A stretch of 5,863 bases of DNA from Rhodospirillaceae bacterium (GTDB taxonomy: Bacteria; Pseudomonadota; Alphaproteobacteria; Rhodospirillales; Rhodospirillaceae), in assembly GCA_002691085.1 (NCBI GenBank), contig NZGX01000071.1:1-5863 (forward strand), read 5' to 3'. The notes under the pieces were generated by a model. The model was not told the DNA's origin and made no database searches. It saw nothing but the letters and a program-made list of their open reading frames with translations. Every line of letters begins with the position of its first letter. Position 1 is the stretch's first letter. Positions 1 through 4,954 of this stretch are shown here, piece by piece. The translations under genes and the position numbers were made by a program.

Positions 1-123
1 ATATTTTTTTTTTAGATATACTTTTAAAATAAGGACTTACCAAAAATTAAAAAAAATAGAAAAAAATTGAATTATTTTAAAAAAAAAAAAATCTTTTCAT
101 TATACAAACAAAAAAGTTAGAAA
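1..123. other. AT-rich gene-free tail downstream of rpsT
   Basis: This stretch follows the rpsT stop codon and contains no credible ORF. Only about 15 of 123 bases are G or C. It carries a run of 10 T (4-13), a run of 13 A (79-91) and several shorter A runs. On the minus strand a perfect TATAAT lies at 106-101, but no convincing -35 box accompanies it. In many alphaproteobacteria the next gene in this direction is dnaA, so the region could be the rpsT terminator plus the leader of such a gene. That neighbour lies outside the window and is an inference. Confidence 0.6.
79..116 (-). terminator. possible weak terminator of rpsT
   Basis: Reading leftward from the rpsT stop, a short CTTTT...AAAAG inverted repeat (116-112 pairing with 97-93) is followed closely by a run of 13 T on the minus strand (91-79). 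The long U tract suits intrinsic termination. The stem has only 5 bp with a single G-C pair and a loop of about 14 nt, so it is weak and may be chance in such AT-rich DNA. Confidence 0.25.
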
Positions 124-390
124 TTATACAGAAATAGATTTGATTCTTGCGTTGAGCCTTGAAATTTTTCGAGCTGCTGTATTCGGATGGAATATGCCCC
201 GAGTCTTTCCCTTCATAATCTCAGGCATTGCTTCTTTAAAAGCCTTATTAGCTGCATCTAAGTCCTTAGAATCGATTGCAGCATCAACTTTTTTTACAAT
301 TGTCTTGATTCGGTTTAAACGAGTGTGATTTATGTGGAATCTTTTCTGATTGCGTCGGATTCGTTTTTTTGCTGAAGCATGATTAGCCAT
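124..390 (-). CDS. rpsT: 30S ribosomal protein S20
   Basis: S20 is a primary 16S rRNA-binding protein of the small ribosomal subunit. The 88-residue product has the usual length for the family. It opens with the typical basic start MANHASAKKRIRRNQKR (residues 1-17) and ends with the conserved block around KG-x-x-R-G-x-x-H-x-N-x-AARK-x-SRLN (residues 60-80). The overall composition is strongly basic and helical, as expected. The ATG at 390 is preceded by a GGA Shine-Dalgarno core (399-397) with 7 nt spacing, which fixes the start. The gene lies 100 bp beyond the enoyl-CoA hydratase on the same strand and has its own promoter in that gap. No oddities are seen in the protein. Confidence 0.97.
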   Translation of the reverse strand: MANHASAKKRIRRNQKRFHINHTRLNRIKTIVKKVDAAIDSKDLDAANKAFKEAMPEIMKGKTRGIFHPNTAARKISRLNARIKSISV

Positions 391-429
391 TTTATTTCCA
401 AATTTGTTATAATATTAACCTTTTTTGGC

Positions 430-458
430 GTTATAATTAAGCAAGGTAACTTCGTCAA
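430..458 (-). promoter_or_regulatory. sigma70-type promoter of rpsT
   Basis: On the minus strand a TTGACG box (458-453) and a TATAAC box (435-430) are separated by exactly 17 nt. Each differs from consensus at one position. Transcription would start near 423, giving an rpsT leader of roughly 33 nt that includes the Shine-Dalgarno site. This is the best-formed promoter in the window and fits a highly expressed ribosomal protein gene. Confidence 0.7.
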
Positions 459-476
459 GAGGTTATGGGCAGGCTT

Positions 477-497
477 TAGGTAATAATCGATTACCTA
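477..497. repeat. 8-bp inverted repeat at the enoyl-CoA hydratase stop
   Basis: The sequence holds a perfect hairpin: TAGGTAAT (477-484) pairs with ATTACCTA (490-497) around a 5-nt loop. The hydratase stop codon (493-491) falls in one arm. Five T follow on the plus strand (498-502), so the terminator-like orientation is rightward, against the genes here. Read leftward, no U tract follows. It could protect the 3' end of the hydratase mRNA or stop antisense transcription, but it does not look like a normal terminator for the leftward genes. Confidence 0.5.
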
Positions 498-1267
498 TTT
501 TTAAAGCTTGGTCGTCTTTTTTCAATAAATGCTGACATTCCCTCTTTTTGATCCTCCAAAGCGAAGGATGAGTGAAACATCCTTCTTTCAAACAGTAAAC
601 CCTCATTAAGGCTAGATTCATAGGATCTATTTACTGACTCTTTTGCCAATAAAATTGCAGGAAGAGACATTTGAGCTATTTTTTCAGCAATCTTGGTAGA
701 CTCATCAATCAAACTATCAAGAGGGACAACGCGTGAAACAAGTCCAGCCGCTTCAGCCTCAGAAGCATCCATTGTTCTTCCGGTAAGAATCATTTCCATT
801 GCCTTCGATTTACCCACTATACGCGTCAACCTTTGGGTCCCACCAGACCCAGGAATTATACCAAGAGTAATTTCTGGTTGACCAAACTTAGCATTTTCTG
901 CAGCAATAATAATATCGCACATCATTGCCACTTCGCACCCACCCCCAAGAGCGTAGCCGGCAACTGCAGCGATCTTTGGTTTCCTCGATTTTGTAATTTT
1001 TTCCCAGCCATTAGTAATAAAATCTTCCAGATAACAATCCACAAAAGATTTTTCTGACATCTCTTTAATATCAGCACCTGCAGCAAAAGCCTTCTCGTTT
1101 CCCGTTATTATTACAACCTTAATAGAATTGTCATCATCAAATGAGGCCAAAGCATTACCGAGATCTTCGATTAAGCCAGCAGATAAGGCATTTAATGCCT
1201 TCTCTCTGTTTAAGGTTATGAAACCAACATGATTCTTTGTCTCAACTAAGATGTTATTATATGCCAT
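491..1267 (-). CDS. enoyl-CoA hydratase (crotonase family)
   Basis: This 258-residue soluble protein is full length for a short-chain enoyl-CoA hydratase, which adds water across the double bond of trans-2-enoyl-CoA in beta-oxidation and related pathways. The crotonase fold is clear: an N-terminal FITLNREKALNAL region (16-28), the AFAAGADIKEM oxyanion-hole segment (60-70), GYALGGGCEVAMMCD (104-118) and FGQPEITLGIIPGSGGTQRL (128-147). Both catalytic glutamates of true hydratases are present, at E112 and E132, corresponding to Glu144 and Glu164 of the rat enzyme. That favours real hydratase activity over an isomerase or other crotonase relative, although the exact acyl chain preference cannot be read. 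The start ATG has an AGGA site 8 nt upstream (1279-1276). It lies 35 bp after the small exported-protein gene and is probably cotranscribed with it and mutM. Symbols such as echA or paaF are used for relatives, and I cannot choose among them. Confidence 0.93.
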   Translation of the reverse strand: MAYNNILVETKNHVGFITLNREKALNALSAGLIEDLGNALASFDDDNSIKVVIITGNEKAFAAGADIKEMSEKSFVDCYLEDFITNGWEKITKSRKPKIAAVAGYALGGGCEVAMMCDIIIAAENAKFGQPEITLGIIPGSGGTQRLTRIVGKSKAMEMILTGRTMDASEAEAAGLVSRVVPLDSLIDESTKIAEKIAQMSLPAILLAKESVNRSYESSLNEGLLFERRMFHSSFALEDQKEGMSAFIEKRRPSFKNR

Positions 1268-1302
1268 TAGTTTTTTCCTACAATTTATTAGAGTCTTTTT
1301 GG

Positions 1303-1698
1303 TTAATTTACATCTAAATTTTGAGAAGGGCGAACTGAAAAATAAACACCCACCTCTCCATCTTTTAAGCCTTCAATTTCTACTCTCAAATACTCACCAT
1401 CCCTAAAAAACTTTAATAGTTCCGACTCCTCCCAACCTAACTCAGCTAAAGTTACTCGATAAAAATTAGAAACTTCCTCTTCTTTAACTCTTCCTTTAGC
1501 AAAAGAGTGAATAATACGACCATAAGGAGTATCAAATAAAAAACACTTTTCATCAACTTGAGTAAGTTTACTCATTAAAGGAATATTTTGAAATCCATAT
1601 ACAGTTATTTCAGAAGATAATAACTTGTCAGAATGAAATGCTGATGCATAAAATAAGGATATAAAAGTGATAAACCTTAAAGATTTTACCTCTGACAA
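1303..1698 (-). CDS. small predicted exported protein, unknown function
   Basis: I do not recognise a named family. From a TTG at 1698 the product is 131 residues. Residues 1-20 read as a signal peptide: K5 and R8, a hydrophobic core FITFISLFYASAF, and an A18-S-A20 signal peptidase I site. The rest is a compact globular domain with GFQNIPLM (35-42), FDTPYGRIIHSFAKG (55-69), SNFYRVTLAELGWE (77-90) and FFRDGEYLRVEIEG (97-110). I have an impression of similar hypothetical proteins in alphaproteobacteria with a (D/N)-(I/L)-P-L-M start and a G-R-I-(V/I) block, but cannot verify it. Start choice is uncertain. No ATG or GTG lies near the signal peptide, and TTG 1698 overlaps the mutM stop by 13 nt with no clear Shine-Dalgarno site, suggesting coupling to mutM translation. 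The first internal ATG (1575) would give 90 residues and lose the export signal. A 167-residue version from an ATG at 1806 would run 121 nt into mutM and is unlikely. Confidence 0.7.
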   Translation of the reverse strand: MSEVKSLRFITFISLFYASAFHSDKLLSSEITVYGFQNIPLMSKLTQVDEKCFLFDTPYGRIIHSFAKGRVKEEEVSNFYRVTLAELGWEESELLKFFRDGEYLRVEIEGLKDGEVGVYFSVRPSQNLDVN

Positions 1699-2516
1699 GC
1701 AGGACAAAAGAAAGTCGAACGACCAGATTGAATTATTCTTTTTATAAGCACATTTTTTTGATGATTGCATAAACACGGCTCTCCTTCCCGGCCATATACT
1801 CGCCACTTCGTTGCAAAATAACCTAATTCACCATCAGGATGGACAAAATCCTTAATACTTGAACCACCTGCTTTGATTGCTTCAGTTAAAACTAACTTTA
1901 TAGAATTTACAAGCTTTGATGCTCTCTTGTATGAAATTGAATTTGATTTTCTTTTGGGCGAAATTCCAGCTCTAAAAAGCGCCTCACATGCATAAATATT
2001 ACCTATTCCTGAAATAATTTTTTGATCTAATAAAGCTAGCTTTATTGCTATTTTTTTATGCTTCAATTTTGAACAAAGTAATTCAGGAGTTAAGTCATCA
2101 GAAAGCGGTTCTTGCCCAATATTCCTGAAAAACTTGCTAGATTCCATTTCGTCTGTATTTAAAATTGTCACCAATCCAAAACGCCTCGGGTCGTTCAATA
2201 TGATTTTTTGTGAATTTGATAAATTAATAATAAAGTGATCATGCAGATTTAACACATATTCTTTTTTACCGATAATGATTCTACCTGACATTCCTAGGTG
2301 GATAATCAATACATATCCATTTGATAGATTTATGCATATATACTTAGCCCTTCTACTCACACTTATAACTTTTGTCCCATTCATATATTTTGACAAATCC
2401 TCAGGAAAGGGTATACGTAAACCGCTCCTTAGTGTCTTAATTTCAGTTATTTTTTTACCAATTAAGACCTTTGCTAAGCCTCTGCAAGTAGTTTCAACCT
2501 CAGGAAGTTCAGGCAT
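1686..2516 (-). CDS. mutM: formamidopyrimidine-DNA glycosylase (Fpg/MutM)
   Basis: This base-excision repair enzyme removes 8-oxoguanine and formamidopyrimidines and then cleaves the abasic site by beta,delta-elimination. At 276 residues it is the normal length. The N-terminal MPELPEVET supplies the catalytic proline (P2, exposed after Met removal) and glutamate (E3). Other family marks are RRAKYI with the conserved K58, HLGMSG (73-78), NDPRRFG (109-115), the helix-two-turn-helix LLDQKIISGIGNIYACEALFRAGISP (162-187), and GGSSIKDF (217-224). The C-terminal zinc finger ends normally with GRSTFFCPACQR (C271, C274, R266). Its first half, however, reads PCLCNHQKN (C248, C250, H252) instead of the usual C-x2-C or wider C-x-C spacing, so the metal ligands may be unusual. 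It is divergent from ubiE across 106 bp, and its stop codon overlaps the next leftward gene. An AAGAAG stretch upstream of the ATG may serve as a weak ribosome site. Confidence 0.95.
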   Translation of the reverse strand: MPELPEVETTCRGLAKVLIGKKITEIKTLRSGLRIPFPEDLSKYMNGTKVISVSRRAKYICINLSNGYVLIIHLGMSGRIIIGKKEYVLNLHDHFIINLSNSQKIILNDPRRFGLVTILNTDEMESSKFFRNIGQEPLSDDLTPELLCSKLKHKKIAIKLALLDQKIISGIGNIYACEALFRAGISPKRKSNSISYKRASKLVNSIKLVLTEAIKAGGSSIKDFVHPDGELGYFATKWRVYGREGEPCLCNHQKNVLIKRIIQSGRSTFFCPACQR

Positions 2517-2622
2517 ATGTATTCTTCTTAATAATTTAAATTCATTACATTTTGAAATTAAGAATGATTAGATGCAAGACTTAAGTTAATATAAACAAAT
2601 TGTGATAATTATAGAGAGTGCT
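2517..2622. promoter_or_regulatory. divergent mutM-ubiE control region
   Basis: These 106 bp separate two outward-facing genes and must contain promoters for both. For ubiE the best rightward -10 candidates are TATAAA (2590-2595) and GATAAT with an upstream TG (2601-2609). Neither has a good -35 box, and the second would leave only about 7 nt of leader. For mutM the leftward candidates are a TTGCAT/CAAAAT pair with 17-nt spacing (2577-2549) and a perfect TATAAT (2613-2608) without a -35. An 8-bp palindrome ACTTAAGT sits at 2579-2586. The region's role is clear from gene layout, but the exact promoters are not. Confidence 0.5.
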
Positions 2623-3369
2623 ATGGAAAATTTTGGCTTCCAAAAAGTTAATGCCTCAGAAAAGGAAGGGTTAGTTCGTAATGTATTTAATTCAGTAAAT
2701 AATAATTATGATATTATGAATGATTTAATGAGCTTTGGAACTCATAGAATCTGGAAAAATATAATGGTTGAATGGCTAGCGCCTCGCCCATCGTGGAAAA
2801 TTATTGATGTTGCAGGAGGCACTGGAGATATAGCTCTTAGAATATTACATCATGTAAAAAATTCTTCTACTTCAGATGGAATAATCAATGTCTGTGATAT
2901 AAATGAGTCCATGATAAATAATGGAAGGAATAAGGCTATTAACCAAGGTGTCCTTAATGAGATAAAATGGACAGTAGGTAATGCACAGAACCTCCCTTTT
3001 TCAGATATGGGATTTGATGCTTATACAATAGCCTTTGGTTTGAGAAATGTAACAAATCTTCAAATGGCACTTCAAGAAGCATACAGAGTACTAAAACCGG
3101 GCGGAAGATTTATGTGCCTGGAGTTTAGCAAATTGACATCCCCAATATTAGATAAATTTTATGACTTTTATTCTTTCTCCATTCTACCAAATCTGGGGAA
3201 GGTTATTACCGGTGATAAGGACGCCTATAAATATCTTGTAGAAAGCATTAGACTATTTCCTGACCAAAGTGAGGTATGTAACTTAATGGAACAAAATGGC
3301 TTTAAAAATATAAAATACAGAAACTTATCAAATGGCATAGTGGCGATTCACTCTGGCTGGAAGTATTAA
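2623..3369 (+). CDS. ubiE: ubiquinone/menaquinone C-methyltransferase UbiE
   Basis: UbiE is a class I SAM-dependent methyltransferase that C-methylates the benzoquinol ring in ubiquinone synthesis (and demethylmenaquinol where menaquinone is made). The 248-residue product is full length. It shows the family signature YDIMNDLMSFGTHRIWK (29-45), the SAM-binding motif I DVAGGTGDIA (62-71), acidic C91-D92 after the second strand, GNAQNLPF (119-126), the second signature TIAFGLRNVT (135-144), and RVLKPGGRFMCLEFSK (155-170). I chose the ATG at 2623 because GAGAG (2614-2618) is well placed before it and homologues begin close to this residue. An in-frame GTG at 2602 would add seven residues (IIIESA-like) without a better ribosome site. 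ubiB begins 23 bp after its stop, so the two are probably one transcript. Confidence 0.95.
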   Translation: MENFGFQKVNASEKEGLVRNVFNSVNNNYDIMNDLMSFGTHRIWKNIMVEWLAPRPSWKIIDVAGGTGDIALRILHHVKNSSTSDGIINVCDINESMINNGRNKAINQGVLNEIKWTVGNAQNLPFSDMGFDAYTIAFGLRNVTNLQMALQEAYRVLKPGGRFMCLEFSKLTSPILDKFYDFYSFSILPNLGKVITGDKDAYKYLVESIRLFPDQSEVCNLMEQNGFKNIKYRNLSNGIVAIHSGWKY

Positions 3370-3392
3370 GAGAATACTTAATAGGTTGGCTC

Positions 3393-4826
3393 ATGATTGA
3401 AGTTATAAAAAATATATTAAGAATTATAAAAATATTTACCATTTTTGCAAAATTTGACTCATTAATAATTTTTAAGAATAATTTTTTATTACGGTTTTTA
3501 TCAAAAATCATTTTGATTACATCGGGGCAAAAAAAGAAAATAGCAAATAAAAGGCCCGGAGAAAGATTGGCTCAAGCATTAATATCGATGGGACCATCTT
3601 TTATTAAACTAGGACAAGCTCTTTCTACCAGGCCAGATATTATAGGAAATAATATCTCAAATGACCTTATAAAGCTTCAGGACAAACTACCACCGTTTCA
3701 GTTTAAAGAAGCTGAGAGAATTTTGGAAGAAGATCTGGAGGGTGGGATTAAGTTAAACTTTAAGGAAATTAACCCAAAACCCATTGCAGCAGCTTCAATT
3801 GCACAAGTTCATTTCGCAATAACAACAGAAAACACTCCTGTGGCGGTTAAAATTTTAAGACCAGGGATTAGGGATGACTTCAAAAAAGATATTGAATTAT
3901 TTTATTGGCTTGCAAGAATAATAGAGCGTAACTATCCCGATTTGAGAAGATTAAAGCCGATTAAAGTAATAGAATCATTTGAGAAAACATCACTCTTAGA
4001 AATGGACTTAAGTCTTGAGGCAGCCGCGGCTGATGAGCTGAAAGACAATCACTATGATCAAAAAAAATTCAAAATACCAAAAGTTGATTGGCAAAGAACT
4101 TCATCAAGAATTCTAACTCTAGAGAAAGTTGGAGGGTTTAATATAAATGATATTGAATCTATAAAAAGTAACAATTTAAATCCACAAGATATTGTCAAAA
4201 ATGCAGCAGAAGTTTTTTTCAAGATGGTATTTGAGTATGGTTTTTTTCACGCCGATATGCATCCCGGTAATTTGTTTATTGACAAAAAAGGAACTCTAAT
4301 TGTTGTTGACTTTGGAATAATGGGAAGGCTTGATAAAAAAACCAGGAGATTTCTTGGTGAAATATTACTTGGGTTTATTTCACGTAATTATAGAAGAGTA
4401 GCTGAGGTTCATATTGAAGCAGGATATGTCCCTAATAAAGAAGATGTAGATTCTTTTGCCCAGGCCTGTAGGTCTATTACTGAACCAATATTAGGAAAAA
4501 CCTTAGAAAAGATCTCAATTGCAAATTTATTAGAACAACTCTTCAGGGTTAGTGCAACATTCGAAATGGAGATGCAGCCTCAGCTTCTGCTCCTGCAAAA
4601 AAGTATGCTATTAGTTGAAGGAGCTGGAAGAATGCTTGCACCTAATGTAAATATGTGGGAACTAGCTAGGCCCCTGATTGAAGATTGGATATTAAATGAA
4701 TTAAGACCCGATAAAAGAATTCAGCAAAAACTTATTGATATGAGAAAGACTATGGAGAGACTTCCAAGGCTAATGGATAACATAGAGGTATTAGCAAAAA
4801 ATATTCCTAAAAAAGATTTAAAATAA
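3393..4826 (+). CDS. ubiB: UbiB-type atypical kinase/ATPase for ubiquinone synthesis
   Basis: UbiB belongs to the ABC1/ADCK/UbiB protein-kinase-like family. It supports ubiquinone production through ATPase activity and is thought to help handle the lipid intermediates at the membrane. The diagnostic features are all present: the KxGQ motif in KLGQALSTRPD (72-82), the Ala-rich loop AAASIAQVH (132-140), the nucleotide-binding lysine in VAVKILRPG (K153), the LLEMDLSLEAAAADEL block with the family ExD pattern (201-216), the HADMHPGNLFI catalytic segment (286-296) and the metal-binding VDFGIMGRL (305-313). At 477 residues it is shorter than E. coli UbiB (546). It ends in a charged helix, MRKTMERLPRLMDNIEVLAKNIPKKDLK, with no C-terminal transmembrane segments. 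The N-terminus (1-43) is hydrophobic and basic and could give membrane contact. A weak AGG (3383-3385) precedes the ATG by 7 nt. It follows ubiE closely. Confidence 0.94.
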   Translation: MIEVIKNILRIIKIFTIFAKFDSLIIFKNNFLLRFLSKIILITSGQKKKIANKRPGERLAQALISMGPSFIKLGQALSTRPDIIGNNISNDLIKLQDKLPPFQFKEAERILEEDLEGGIKLNFKEINPKPIAAASIAQVHFAITTENTPVAVKILRPGIRDDFKKDIELFYWLARIIERNYPDLRRLKPIKVIESFEKTSLLEMDLSLEAAAADELKDNHYDQKKFKIPKVDWQRTSSRILTLEKVGGFNINDIESIKSNNLNPQDIVKNAAEVFFKMVFEYGFFHADMHPGNLFIDKKGTLIVVDFGIMGRLDKKTRRFLGEILLGFISRNYRRVAEVHIEAGYVPNKEDVDSFAQACRSITEPILGKTLEKISIANLLEQLFRVSATFEMEMQPQLLLLQKSMLLVEGAGRMLAPNVNMWELARPLIEDWILNELRPDKRIQQKLIDMRKTMERLPRLMDNIEVLAKNIPKKDLK

Positions 4827-4954
4827 GAATTTCATGATATAATAGTTACCAGTAGATTAAATAACTATAATTGACTGAGATGTCTCTCAAAGCTGGAAAT
4901 CATTGAAATTTTCTGTAAAATTAAAACTCATCTCAAAACTTTAATATTGGAAAA
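4827..4954 (+). other. ubiB-coaBC gap with hairpin-forming repeats
   Basis: The gap has no credible gene. It contains an AT-only inverted repeat, ATAGTTA (4842-4848) with TAACTAT (4862-4868), which lacks a U tract and is not a good terminator. Further on, TGAGA (4876-4880) can pair locally with TCTCA (4885-4889), while TGAGATG (4876-4882) can instead pair with CATCTCA (4929-4935) near the coaBC start. These are the only structured elements I can see, and I recognise no known riboswitch. Confidence 0.4.
4835..4843 (+). promoter_or_regulatory. extended -10 promoter candidate for coaBC
   Basis: Just after the ubiB stop lies TGATATAAT, a perfect extended -10 (TG-n-TATAAT). The expected -35 position (about 4815-4820, GATTTA) is poor, which extended -10 promoters tolerate. 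A start near 4850 would give coaBC an untranslated leader of about 105 nt. The sequence is AT-rich, so a chance match is possible, but the 128-bp gap to coaBC makes an independent promoter sensible. Confidence 0.45.

Noticed and set aside
833..1057. Plus-strand reading frames opposite the enoyl-CoA hydratase gene
   Set aside because: They mirror conserved crotonase codons and show no independent coding evidence.
1741..1790. Possible frameshift at the A7 tract in the mutM zinc finger (minus strand)
   Set aside because: Adding or removing one base breaks the conserved RIIQSGRSTFFCPACQR ending or creates an immediate stop, so the frame as given is best.
1303..1806. Long 167-residue minus-strand reading frame beginning inside mutM
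   Set aside because: Its first 36 residues overlap the conserved MutM zinc finger in another frame and carry no signal or domain features. The believable part starts near 1698.
2297..2305. GGTGGATAA, one mismatch from a DnaA box
   Set aside because: It is a single copy inside the MutM coding region for the conserved HLGMSG motif. No cluster of boxes accompanies it.
2275..2571. 98-residue plus-strand reading frame opposite the start of mutM
   Set aside because: It is antisense to the conserved MutM N-terminus, with no ribosome site or recognisable domain. It is a shadow of the real gene.
2602..2622. GTG start seven codons upstream for ubiE
   Set aside because: The ATG at 2623 has a better placed GAGAG ribosome site and fits the usual UbiE N-terminus.
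3302..3511. Minus-strand 69-residue hydrophobic reading frame across the ubiE-ubiB junction
   Set aside because: It is antisense to both well-supported genes. Its hydrophobic look arises from AT-rich codons read backwards.
4842..4868. Inverted repeat ATAGTTA/TAACTAT as a ubiB terminator
   Set aside because: The stem has a single G-C pair and a 13-nt loop, with no T run after it, so intrinsic termination is not supported.
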